Positions 1 through 7,713 of a stretch of 64,000 bases of DNA are shown piece after piece. Under the pieces are notes generated by a model, which searched no databases, was not told the origin of the DNA, and saw only the letters and a list, made by a program, of their open reading frames with translations. Location: NCBI RefSeq assembly GCF_021354595.1, contig NZ_JADWYJ010000001.1:907446-971445 (forward strand), written 5' to 3'. This DNA is from Maribellus sp. CM-23 (lineage in GTDB: Bacteria > Bacteroidota > Bacteroidia > Bacteroidales > Prolixibacteraceae). Positions within the stretch are counted from its first letter, which is position 1, and every line of letters begins with the position of its first letter. Position numbers and translations under genes: made by a program.

Positions 1-510
1 TTCATCGGCACTGTATTCTCCGCGGGTAATATCCATAATCACACTGATACCGGCGGCCAAACCTTCGTAATAATTGTCTTCCTTAAAACGCGGGATCATT
101 TCGTTGTTGACCACATCGCGGTTAACGATGGCATCGGGCAAAACACCTTCCAGTCCGTAACCGGTAGCCACAAATACTTCTCCGCGGCTATTGGCAGTTT
201 TAGGCTTTACCAAAACCACAATCCCGTTATCCTTTCCTTTTTGGCCAACTCCCCACTTTTCACCCAGCTGATAAGCATAGTCAGCCTTATCGTAGCCTTC
301 CAGATCAGCAACGGTTACCACCAAAATCTGGGTAGATGTTTGCCGGGCAAATTTCTCCAGCGCACTTTCCATGCTTTCATACTGGTTGTTGTTCAAAATA
401 CCGGCAAAGTCGTTTACCAACCGCGCCGGCACAGGACGTTCGGGAATTTGTGCAAAGGACACACCCATTGCACCTATCCATATCAGTACTGTAAATAATA
501 TTCTCTTCAT
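1..510 (-). CDS. TPM-domain protein with signal peptide, partial (3' end outside window)
   Basis: The reverse strand is open from an ATG at 510 to the window edge, giving 170 residues without a stop. It begins with a signal peptide (MKRILFTVLIWIGAMGVSFA), then a region typical of the TPM (YgcG/Psb32) family: LVNDFAGIL, QILVVTV, then GKDNGIVVLV and FVATGYGLEG. TPM proteins are exported or membrane-anchored and poorly characterised, with phosphatase or photosystem-repair roles claimed for plant relatives. It is last in a lemA-TPM-TPM run on the same strand, a combination commonly seen in bacteria. The C-terminal part (often a low-complexity glycine tail or TM helix) lies outside the window. Family assignment is firm, function is not. 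Confidence 0.85.
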   Translation of the reverse strand, partial: MKRILFTVLIWIGAMGVSFAQIPERPVPARLVNDFAGILNNNQYESMESALEKFARQTSTQILVVTVADLEGYDKADYAYQLGEKWGVGQKGKDNGIVVLVKPKTANSRGEVFVATGYGLEGVLPDAIVNRDVVNNEMIPRFKEDNYYEGLAAGISVIMDITRGEYSADE

Positions 511-590
511 AATGTTTTGCTTATCACCCTCTGCCTCCCGCCCCGTTTTGCATTTCCTGAAAAAGGAAAAAAGCGGAAAGTTTCACTGTT

Positions 591-1028
591 TTATTTTCCA
601 AAAGATATTTCGTCAGAAAGCTCGTTTACATCGCCTTTCTGGTAAGGGAAGTGTGCTTTCAGCTGCTCTCCGGCTCTTACAATACCGTCAGCCAGCGCTT
701 CGGCATACAACCCTTCTTTCATTTTCGTAATGACCACATTTTTGGTGCTTTCCCAAAAATCAGCAGGCACTTTTTGGTTGATACCCGCATCGCCCAGGAT
801 GGCGAACTTCCGGTCTTGCACAGCCAGGTAAAACAACACCCCGTTGCGAAGCTCTGTTTTATGCATTTCCAGCTTCTCAAAAAGATAAGCCGCGCGGTCG
901 AGCACATCTCCGCTGCAACAGTTTTCCACGTGCACGCGAATCTCTCCCGAAGTATTGGTTTCGGCCACCCTGATTGCATTGGTGATCTGCAACTTGTCCT
1001 GCTCTGTAAAATATTTATGTACGCCCAT
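591..1028 (-). CDS. TPM-domain protein, short form
   Basis: This 145-residue protein has no signal peptide and consists of one TPM domain. Motifs include GEIRVHVEN, NGVLFYLAVQDRKFAILGD and ADGIVRAGEQLKAHFP. An upstream in-frame ATG at 1055 would add nine residues, but AGGAGA lies just before the ATG at 1028, so I prefer the inner start. It sits between lemA and a second, exported TPM gene, all on the minus strand, suggesting one transcription unit. The protein probably acts at the cytoplasmic face or is anchored by partners. The biochemical role is unknown. Confidence 0.85.
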   Translation of the reverse strand: MGVHKYFTEQDKLQITNAIRVAETNTSGEIRVHVENCCSGDVLDRAAYLFEKLEMHKTELRNGVLFYLAVQDRKFAILGDAGINQKVPADFWESTKNVVITKMKEGLYAEALADGIVRAGEQLKAHFPYQKGDVNELSDEISFGK

Positions 1029-1098
1029 TATTTCTTTCTCCTCCAGTATTTTCAAAACGAACCATCCTTACTTAAACTCTTCCCTTTCGCAAAAGCGA

Positions 1099-1120
1099 TG
1101 ATCCCGATTGCCCGGGATCA
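1099..1120. repeat. Short perfect hairpin between lemA and TPM gene
   Basis: TGATCCCG and CGGGATCA form an 8-bp perfect stem around a 6-nt loop in the 144-bp gap between lemA and the short TPM gene. There is no T run on either side, so it is not a typical intrinsic terminator. It may be an mRNA processing or stability element or a dispersed palindrome. Confidence 0.4.
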
Positions 1121-1172
1121 GAGTTCGTTCTCGTTGCTCATTTTTGTTTACAAGCGAACTTCTTTTATGCTG

Positions 1173-1763
1173 TTAAAACTGAACTTCGGGTGCCACATCA
1201 GAACCCTCGCGCGACTCGAAATACGATTTCTTTTCGAACCCAAACCAGCCGGCGTAAATCACACGCGGAAACTGGCGGATGTATGCATTGTACTGCTGTG
1301 TGGTATCGTTAAACTTTTTACGCTCCACAGTAATACGGTTCTCGGTTCCTTCAAGCTGCGCCTGCAAATCCAAAAAATTCTGGTTGGCTTTCAGATCAGG
1401 ATAACGTTCCACTACCACCATCAAACGGCTTAATGCCGATGACAATCCGTCTTGCGCCTGGTTAAACTGCTGCAACGTTTCCGGGGTCATTTTTTCCGGG
1501 TCAATATGCATCGAGGTTGCTTTTGAACGTGCCTCAATAACGCCGGTCAGTGTTTCCTGCTCGTGTGCCGCATAACCTTTTACCGTATTCACCAGGTTCG
1601 GAATTAAGTCGGCACGACGCTGGTAAACGTTTTCCACCTGTGCCCACTGAGAGGTCACCTGTTCGTCCAGGTTAACCATTGTATTATAACCACAACTCGA
1701 AAATAAAAATGCACTTACAACTGCAAGTAGAACAATTTTAATACGCTTCATTTTTTCTTTCAT
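1173..1763 (-). CDS. lemA: LemA family lipoprotein
   Basis: A 196-residue LemA family protein. It starts with a lipoprotein signal peptide ending LFSSC, then the LemA core: NLDEQVTSQWAQVENVYQRR, RADLIPNLVNTVKGYAAHE, and ERYPDLKANQNFLDLQAQLEG. These are the most conserved family segments. LemA proteins are membrane-anchored helical bundles of unknown biochemical function. An alternative start four codons in (MKRIKIVLL) gives a more usual signal peptide. It is first of a three-gene minus-strand run with two TPM genes and is divergent from hutU. Confidence 0.93.
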   Translation of the reverse strand: MKEKMKRIKIVLLAVVSAFLFSSCGYNTMVNLDEQVTSQWAQVENVYQRRADLIPNLVNTVKGYAAHEQETLTGVIEARSKATSMHIDPEKMTPETLQQFNQAQDGLSSALSRLMVVVERYPDLKANQNFLDLQAQLEGTENRITVERKKFNDTTQQYNAYIRQFPRVIYAGWFGFEKKSYFESREGSDVAPEVQF

Positions 1764-1876
1764 TTAAAGTATGCCTGCAAATATTTTCAAAAAGTGCAAA
1801 AAATCATCGGTCTTTTCGGGGAAAGACCATATTTTGCCGCTGTATTTCGAATTTAATAAGATAAAACGGCCGAATC

Positions 1877-3877
1877 ATGGAAAATTCAGCATTCAAAGCG
1901 GCGATCCTCGAAGGAATTCCCGGTGAATTGCCCCTCCCCCAACCTTACGACACGAACATTAATCACGCCCCCCGAAGAAAAGATATTTTATCGGCCGACG
2001 AGAAAAAACTGGCCCTGAAAAACGCACTTCGCTATTTCCCGCAGAAATTTCATGCGGTGCTGGCCCCCGAGTTTTTAAACGAACTGGAGCTTTTCGGACG
2101 TATTTACATGTACCGTTTCCGGCCCGGGTACGAAATGTACGCGCGACCGATTGACGAATACCCGGCCCACTCGAAACAGGCGGCTTCGATCATGCTAATG
2201 ATCCAGAATAACCTGGACAAGGCCGTGGCACAACACCCGCACGAGCTGATCACCTATGGCGGTAACGGGGCAGTGTTTCAAAACTGGGCACAGTACCTGC
2301 TCACCATGAAATACCTGGCCGAAATGACCGATGAGCAAACACTGGTGATGTACTCAGGACACCCGATGGGCCTGTTTCCTTCGCATAAAAACGCACCGCG
2401 CGTTGTGGTGACCAACGGAATGGTGATCCCGAATTATTCGGGTCGCGACGATTATGAACGGATGAATGCGCTGGGCGTTTCGCAATACGGGCAAATGACC
2501 GCCGGTTCGTACATGTACATTGGGCCGCAGGGAATTGTGCACGGCACTACTATTACAGTCATGAATGCGGCACGGCTTCACTCGCCGGGCGATGCTGCCG
2601 GAAAAATATTTATCACCAGCGGACTGGGCGGTATGTCGGGCGCACAACCCAAAGCCGCGGTAATTGCAGGCATGGTTTGCGTGGTGGCCGAAATCAACCC
2701 AAAAGCCGTGGAAGTGCGCCACAGCCAGGGATGGGTGGACGAAGTTTACACCAACCTGGACGAACTGCTGGCCCGCATGAAAACAGCGCGCGAAAACAAG
2801 GAAGCTGTTTCGCTGGCTTACCAGGGAAATGTGATAGACCTGTGGGAAAAACTGGCCGAAGAGAACTTCCCGGTTGAACTGGGCTCTGATCAGACTTCGT
2901 TGCACAACCCTTTTGCCGGGGGCTACTACCCTGCCGGGCTTACGCTTGAAGAATCGAACCAAATGATGGCGGAGCAACCCGATCTGTTTCGTGAAAAAGT
3001 ATACGAATCGCTGTGCAGGCATGTGGCAGCGGTGAATAAAATGACTGCCAACGGCATGTATTTCTGGGATTACGGGAATGCGTTCCTGCTCGAAGCCAGT
3101 CGCGCCGGGGCTGCTGTTACCGACGAAAAAGGAGGCTTTATTTATCCTTCGTACGTACAGGACATTATGGGCCCGCTGTTTTTTGACTACGGCTTTGGGC
3201 CTTTCCGCTGGGTGTGTACTTCCGGCGATCCCAAAGACCTGGAAACAAGCGACCGGATTGCCGCTGAAGTACTGCAAAAACTGGCAGCCGAGTCGCCTGA
3301 AGAAATTACGCGCCAGATGGAAGACAACATCCACTGGATTCGCGAAGCCGGACGCAACAAAATGGTAGTGGGCTCGCAGGCGCGTATTCTGTACGCCGAC
3401 TGCACGGGGCGCACCCAAATTGCCAAAGCCTTTAACGATGCCATCCGCGACGGACGTATTTCGGCGCCGGTTGTGCTGGGACGCGATCACCACGATGTAT
3501 CGGGAACCGACTCACCTTACCGCGAAACATCGAACATTTACGACGGCTCATCGTTTACGGCCGATATGGCGGTGCAAAACTTTGTGGGCGATGCTTTCCG
3601 CGGCGCCACCTGGGTTTCGCTGCACAACGGCGGCGGTGTTGGCTGGGGCGAAGTCATCAACGGTGGCTTTGGAATGTGTATAGACGGCACTCCCGAAGCC
3701 GAAGAGCGGCTGAAAATGATGCTGCACTGGGATGTGAACAACGGAATTTCACGCCGCAGCTGGGCACGCAACAAACCCGCCCGTTTTGCCATTGAGCAAG
3801 CCATGAAAGAAAACCCGCAGCTAAAGGTTACCCTGCCCGAAGAAGCGGACGATGACTTGCTGGACAGTTTGTTCTAA
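1877..3877 (+). CDS. hutU: Urocanate hydratase, long form
   Basis: A 666-residue urocanase converting urocanate to imidazolone propionate in histidine degradation, using a tightly bound NAD+ as electrophile. Conserved stretches include ITYGGNGAVFQNWAQYLL, YSGHPMGLFPS, the glycine-rich GGMSGAQPKAAVIAG, FDYGFGPFRWVCTSGDP, GRDHHDVSGTDSPYRETS and LHNGGGVGWGEVINGG. It is about 100 residues longer than the Pseudomonas-type enzyme and matches the longer form known in Bacteroidetes and animals. No other hut gene lies in the window, so the rest of the pathway must be elsewhere. A strong hairpin terminator follows. A 379-codon reading frame on the opposite strand is a codon-usage shadow. Confidence 0.96.
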   Translation: MENSAFKAAILEGIPGELPLPQPYDTNINHAPRRKDILSADEKKLALKNALRYFPQKFHAVLAPEFLNELELFGRIYMYRFRPGYEMYARPIDEYPAHSKQAASIMLMIQNNLDKAVAQHPHELITYGGNGAVFQNWAQYLLTMKYLAEMTDEQTLVMYSGHPMGLFPSHKNAPRVVVTNGMVIPNYSGRDDYERMNALGVSQYGQMTAGSYMYIGPQGIVHGTTITVMNAARLHSPGDAAGKIFITSGLGGMSGAQPKAAVIAGMVCVVAEINPKAVEVRHSQGWVDEVYTNLDELLARMKTARENKEAVSLAYQGNVIDLWEKLAEENFPVELGSDQTSLHNPFAGGYYPAGLTLEESNQMMAEQPDLFREKVYESLCRHVAAVNKMTANGMYFWDYGNAFLLEASRAGAAVTDEKGGFIYPSYVQDIMGPLFFDYGFGPFRWVCTSGDPKDLETSDRIAAEVLQKLAAESPEEITRQMEDNIHWIREAGRNKMVVGSQARILYADCTGRTQIAKAFNDAIRDGRISAPVVLGRDHHDVSGTDSPYRETSNIYDGSSFTADMAVQNFVGDAFRGATWVSLHNGGGVGWGEVINGGFGMCIDGTPEAEERLKMMLHWDVNNGISRRSWARNKPARFAIEQAMKENPQLKVTLPEEADDDLLDSLF

Positions 3878-3881
3878 CATA

Positions 3882-3922
3882 AAAGCAGGATGATATTTTT
3901 AGAAAAGATATCATCCTGCTTT
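3882..3922 (+). terminator. Intrinsic terminator of hutU (copy 1 of a repeated hairpin)
   Basis: A perfect 15-bp stem (3882-3896 with 3908-3922) encloses an 11-nt loop whose TTTT and AAAA can also pair. The 3' arm ends in TTT. It lies 4 bp after the hutU stop. The core is almost identical to the hairpin at 5710-5750, with one paired, compensating change. Confidence 0.85.
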
Positions 3923-4155
3923 CATTAAATCCTGTCTTTATCCCCACACAGGAACGTCATAAATTTAGCCGGGCGCTATTTCTTTTTTCCAATTCATCCA
4001 AAAAAAATGTACCTTTCCTACTCGTTGTAAAAAAAACAAAAAGGGAAACCAAGCCATTATTTAACGGAAGTTCACAGAAACAAAAGATGTTTCAATCAGA
4101 TGTCTGGTTGTCGTATGGGAGACGATTAAGGCTGTTAAAAAGAAAGGAATGCCCT

Positions 4156-4596
4156 ATGAAAAAAACTAATCCATCAGGTATTATCGGCTGGAAAGCGGAG
4201 TACAACACAGGAATTGACAGAATTGATTTTGAGCATAAAATTTTTCTGGAATTGGTGAATTCTTTTAAAATTGCACTCGATGCCGGAAGAACGAAAGAAG
4301 AGTTGATCAAGATACTTACTGAAATCGAAAAGTATGCCGAGTTTCATTTTATCAGTGAAGAGAATTGCATGTTTGCCATTAATTATCCCGACTACAAACA
4401 ACACCAATCCCTGCATTTTGATCTGCTGGAACAATTTAACCTGGCGAAATACGAGGAACTTGGTTTTTCAAAGTTTTATGAGTTCATAAAAGACTGGTTC
4501 ATTATGCATACAACGCAGGAAGACACAAGACTCAAGGAGTTTATTGATGAAAACAACATTGAATTTGATATTTTTCGCTACAACATAAGTCTATGA
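4156..4596 (+). CDS. Bacteriohemerythrin
   Basis: A 146-residue hemerythrin-like oxygen/NO-binding protein. All seven ligands of the non-heme di-iron site are present: His27, His64 and Glu68 (HxxxE), His83 and His87 (HxxxH), His118 and Asp123 (HxxxxD), numbered from the ATG at 4156. That ATG is preceded by AAAGGA at good spacing; an upstream in-frame start at 4087 would add 23 unrelated residues. The stop overlaps the start of the downstream kinase by 4 nt, so the two are translationally coupled. Likely roles are oxygen or nitric oxide binding as input to the kinase (inference) or oxygen storage. Confidence 0.92.
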   Translation: MKKTNPSGIIGWKAEYNTGIDRIDFEHKIFLELVNSFKIALDAGRTKEELIKILTEIEKYAEFHFISEENCMFAINYPDYKQHQSLHFDLLEQFNLAKYEELGFSKFYEFIKDWFIMHTTQEDTRLKEFIDENNIEFDIFRYNISL

Positions 4597-5684
4597 TGAA
4601 CATTGGCCTTGTCAATTTATTGATAGTTGACGACAAACAGGAAAACCTTCGGTTGATTTCAAGCTTTTTTGAAGATGCAAACTATGTTATCAAAGCAACT
4701 GCCTCTCCCGACGAAGCAATCAAAGCCTGCAAAGAAATAGAGTTTGACCTGATCCTTCTCGACATAAGGATGCCGGTTGATGGGTTTCAGGTTTGGAAAT
4801 GGATTAAAGAAAGCGGGAAGAATGCTTCAACTCCCATAATTTTTATGGCCGAGAAAACCGATCTTGAAAATATTTCGAAAGCCTTTAAACTGGGATGCAG
4901 GGACATTTTAACCAAGCCCTTTCAACTCGAAGAGCTTATCTCCAAGGTTTCCACCCATTCGCTCCTGCATATCCAATACAGGAAAATCAATGAATTAATG
5001 TCGGCAAAGGACAAGATATTTTCCATTATCGGACACGACCTGAGAAGTCCGTACAATTCATTAATCGGTTTTTCAAATTTGCTGCTCGAAAACCTAAAGG
5101 AAACCCAAAACATTGAGGCAATAAAGTACACCGAGATCATCAACAGTCTTTCGGTTAAAAACCTGGAGCTGCTCGACAGCCTTTTAAGCTATGCCCGGAA
5201 TCTTGAAAAAAATGCATCGCAGGCTTTTGACGAGATCAATATTACCGCTTTGATCTCCGAGATTTTGCAGGTGGTACAACCCGCGGCCTTGCTCAAAGAC
5301 ATTAAGCTTATTCTTGAAATTGGAGAAGTCGCCAACATTTTTGGAAAGAGGGATCTGATTGCCACCATGATCCGCAACTTCCTAAGCAACGCCATAAAAT
5401 TCACCAACAGGGGAGGGCACATTTCCATCCTGACAAAAGTAACCAACGATTGGGTGGAGATTATCATTTCGGACAACGGCATTGGCATGGACGATCATCA
5501 ACTAAAAACGATTTTTGACCATACGATCAAGGAATCGACACCCGGTACCAACGGGGAAGTGGGGACTGGTTACGGCCTGCTGCTCTCCAAAGAAATTATT
5601 GACAAACACAACGGGCGGGTTTCGGTCGACAGCCAAACCGGTATTGGCACCAGCTTTAAAATCAGTCTTCCTAGGTACCGCTGA
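4593..5684 (+). CDS. Receiver-first hybrid histidine kinase (REC-HisKA-HATPase)
   Basis: A 363-residue soluble protein with an N-terminal receiver domain (LLIVDDKQENLRL, phospho-acceptor in LLDIRMP, lysine in TKPF), then a HisKA dimerisation domain with phospho-histidine in FSIIGHDLRSP and a HATPase_c domain (N box RNFLSNAIKFT, G1 DNGIGM, G2 GTGYGLLLSKEI). There are no membrane segments or PAS domain. The receiver-before-kinase order is typical of kinases controlled by phosphorylation of, or protein binding to, the receiver. It overlaps the hemerythrin gene by ATGA, so hemerythrin is the obvious candidate sensor partner. No output regulator is adjacent. Confidence 0.93.
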   Translation: MMNIGLVNLLIVDDKQENLRLISSFFEDANYVIKATASPDEAIKACKEIEFDLILLDIRMPVDGFQVWKWIKESGKNASTPIIFMAEKTDLENISKAFKLGCRDILTKPFQLEELISKVSTHSLLHIQYRKINELMSAKDKIFSIIGHDLRSPYNSLIGFSNLLLENLKETQNIEAIKYTEIINSLSVKNLELLDSLLSYARNLEKNASQAFDEINITALISEILQVVQPAALLKDIKLILEIGEVANIFGKRDLIATMIRNFLSNAIKFTNRGGHISILTKVTNDWVEIIISDNGIGMDDHQLKTIFDHTIKESTPGTNGEVGTGYGLLLSKEIIDKHNGRVSVDSQTGIGTSFKISLPRYR

Positions 5685-5709
5685 AGCAGTTAAATCGTAC
5701 TTCCGGAAC

Positions 5710-5750
5710 AAAAAAGGATGACATTTTTTGAAAAGATGTCATCCTTTTTT
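5710..5750 (+). terminator. Intrinsic terminator after hybrid kinase (copy 2 of a repeated hairpin)
   Basis: A perfect 15-bp stem (5710-5724 with 5736-5750) around an 11-nt loop, followed by a T run to about 5751. It lies 25 bp after the kinase stop. It shares 28 of 31 core bases with the hutU terminator. Confidence 0.88.
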
Positions 5751-5861
5751 TCTTCCCACCACCCGCCTTCGGTATTCTGCCACCCAAAAGCGGCCGTTTC
5801 AAATTCCCCCAAAAAGATTTAACTTACTTCCCTGTTGCAAAACCACTTATTCGAGAACAAT

Positions 5862-6677
5862 ATGAAACCCGACCAACCGGAGATCAGTCAATGTCCCAAT
5901 TGTCAGTCACACAGTATTGACAACTATTGCAGCCAATGCGGACAAAAAATTTACCGGAAGCGTTTCACTTTCCGGGGCTTTTTTGAAGTGCTGGGCAATG
6001 CGCTGAACATCGACCGGGGCTTTATTTATACGCTAATCTGGATGTTTCGCAATCCGGGGAAAGTGGTGAACGACTACCTGAACGGAAAAACCCGGACTTA
6101 TTTTAATCCGCTCAACTATATCCTGGTCATTGCCGGTATTTATGCTTTCCTGATCATATGGCTGAACATCATCGATACCAACTACGAAACCACCAACCAC
6201 CTGCTGCATCCCGGCGATGCATTTGCTTCGCCCGAAGAAGAGGAACTCCGGTTAAAATGGTTCGAATTTGCCAAGCGTTACACCAACCTGATCCCTCTGC
6301 TGATGATCCCTTTTGTCAGCCTGTTTTCCAAATGGTTCTATTCCAAAAGAAAACTCTTCTACGGCGAACACCTCATCATCAACACCTTCATTTTTGCGCA
6401 AAACGTCCTTATTTCTATTCTGCTTATCCCCGCGGTACTGACCTCTCCCACGATGCTGAAACTATTCCCGTTCATCAACCTGTGTTGTACCCTGCTGTAC
6501 TTTTCCTATGCCTACTTCCGCATCTTCCGGCAATCGGTGATCGTGGCTGCATTCAAAGCCTTTGCTATTTATATCGGAGGTTTTGTTGGCTTGATGCTGC
6601 TTATTTCCCTGCTGGTACTGGTAACGACAGCCGTTTCGAACATGCAGGGAATAGATCTGGTGGATTGGCTGACGTGA
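5862..6677 (+). CDS. DUF3667 membrane protein with zinc ribbon
   Basis: A 271-residue protein. The N-terminus holds a zinc ribbon, CPNCQSH...CSQCGQK, followed by the DUF3667-like segment (FTFRGFFEVLGN, DRGFIYTLIWMFRNPGKV, NDYLNGKTRTYFNPLNYIL). About four or five hydrophobic segments follow, near residues 90-105, 145-165, 185-205, 205-225 and 240-260. The family is common in Bacteroidetes and uncharacterised. A TTG codon at 5835 could extend it by nine residues, but the ATG at 5862 is preferred. It stands alone, with a terminator upstream and the ACAGG repeat array downstream. Confidence 0.85.
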   Translation: MKPDQPEISQCPNCQSHSIDNYCSQCGQKIYRKRFTFRGFFEVLGNALNIDRGFIYTLIWMFRNPGKVVNDYLNGKTRTYFNPLNYILVIAGIYAFLIIWLNIIDTNYETTNHLLHPGDAFASPEEEELRLKWFEFAKRYTNLIPLLMIPFVSLFSKWFYSKRKLFYGEHLIINTFIFAQNVLISILLIPAVLTSPTMLKLFPFINLCCTLLYFSYAYFRIFRQSVIVAAFKAFAIYIGGFVGLMLLISLLVLVTTAVSNMQGIDLVDWLT

Positions 6678-7112
6678 CACAAAAAACCAATTGACACGAT
6701 TTCCGGCAAACACTCCCCGGCATGTAAGTAACTAAAAGATAGCGTCCTGTTAAATTTGAAACCGTCCTGTATGCCCGCCGGGTTCCCTGTAGGCTTTTGA
6801 CCCTCCCTGTAGCAATTTTTCTTCTTCCTGTTAAACAGGACACGAAAAAAAGGTACAGGATTACGAAAAAACACAACAGGGCGACAAAAAACCTAACAGG
6901 ACGCCCAAAAACCTTACAGGAAACCGAAAAAGTGTTACAGGACGACCCAAAACTTAACAGGGCGACCTATCCAACATACTTTCGAAAGGCCATTGCCACA
7001 GCAAGAAGCCCCGTACTTATTGTCCGCTTGTCAAAATCTGCTTTTTAGGAAATTATGTTTATTTTTAGGAAGCCAGAAAGCGAAATTACCCAATACATTG
7101 AAAACAAAATCC
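6678..7112. other. 435-bp gene-free interval containing the ACAGG array
   Basis: No credible coding region lies here; short frames translate low-complexity repeats. It holds the twelve-motif inverted array at 6746-6961. A second pair of short direct repeats (TTTTTAGGA at 7042-7050 and 7062-7070, also exactly 20 bp apart) lies in the acetyltransferase leader. No clear promoter consensus was recognised. Confidence 0.6.
6746..6961. repeat. Phased inverted array of twelve CCTGT/ACAGG motifs
   Basis: Five CCTGT motifs start at 6746, 6766, 6786, 6806 and 6827. Seven ACAGG motifs start at 6835, 6855, 6876, 6896, 6916, 6937 and 6957. Every step within each half is 20 or 21 bp. The halves meet at the palindrome CCTGTTAAACAGG (6827-6839). 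The right-hand units follow ACAGG-N6-AAAAA, with A-tracts near 6845, 6866, 6886, 6907, 6926 and 6948. Read on the other strand, the left units begin ACAGG too, and several have A-rich centres. Spacers between motifs vary, so this is not a simple tandem repeat. Two-turn phasing suggests protein binding on one face or bent DNA; the arms could also fold into a long bulged hairpin in RNA. I recognise no known element. Confidence 0.85.
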
Positions 7113-7658
7113 ATGATACTATTACATAACAATCAGGAAATAAAATTCTATGTTGATACAGAATTTGACATTCGCTATTTATCACCCGTCCAGAGATTTG
7201 TTCAATGGAAACTGGAAAGCAACAAATGGGACGATTACAATGAATTCTACCACGCTTCGAAGTTAATAGAGCAATTAAAGACTCATAATGATGTTTGGTT
7301 TGACTCACATTTGTTATTTAAAGAAGATAAAATAATCGGAGTCTTGTTTATCGTTGGCGGGAAAATAAGTCAACTGGAAAAAAAATTCAGTATCGGGAAG
7401 GAAGATGAGACTTTATTACTCAAATATTTTCACATCGTTGAGAAAGGAAATGGCTATGGAAGCCTGTGGTTAAAATCAGTAATAATGCCTTATTACCGGG
7501 AAAAAGGCTTCAAACAAATCTATCTTAATTCAAGTCACAAAGATTCATTTCCTTTTTATAGCAGATTAGGGATAAAAATATCAGAATACAGGCAAGAAAG
7601 TGATAATCGACTGAACAAGAGGGATGGAAGTAGCTTTCTGATTAAACTTGAGGAATAA
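7113..7658 (+). CDS. GNAT-like N-acetyltransferase
   Basis: A 181-residue protein with a GNAT fold signature: a beta strand with DKIIGVLFIVGG, then the acetyl-CoA loop EKGNGYGSLWLK, and the C-terminal SSHKDSFPFYSRLGIK typical of GNAT beta6-beta7. The substrate is unknown. An upstream in-frame TTG at 6993 is unlikely because it would reach back close to the repeat array; the ATG at 7113 is preferred. The gene is free-standing. Its base composition is more AT-rich than that of its neighbours, hinting at a separate origin (inference by eye). Confidence 0.75.
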   Translation: MILLHNNQEIKFYVDTEFDIRYLSPVQRFVQWKLESNKWDDYNEFYHASKLIEQLKTHNDVWFDSHLLFKEDKIIGVLFIVGGKISQLEKKFSIGKEDETLLLKYFHIVEKGNGYGSLWLKSVIMPYYREKGFKQIYLNSSHKDSFPFYSRLGIKISEYRQESDNRLNKRDGSSFLIKLEE

Positions 7659-7713
7659 ATAAAACAAAAAACGCCTGGGACTATTAGGCAACGCTTAACA
7701 AAGAATAAACAAC

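Noticed and set aside
2354..3493. Long 379-codon frame on the minus strand inside hutU
   Set aside because: It lies wholly antisense to a well-conserved enzyme and has no recognisable family, so it is a codon-usage shadow.
6746..6961. CRISPR array
   Set aside because: The shared motif is only 5 bp, inverted halfway, with no repeat of 23 bp or more, and there are no cas genes.
6797..7048. Short frame through the ACAGG array as a repeat protein
   Set aside because: The 20-bp step breaks the reading frame pattern, the start is poor and the peptide is low complexity.
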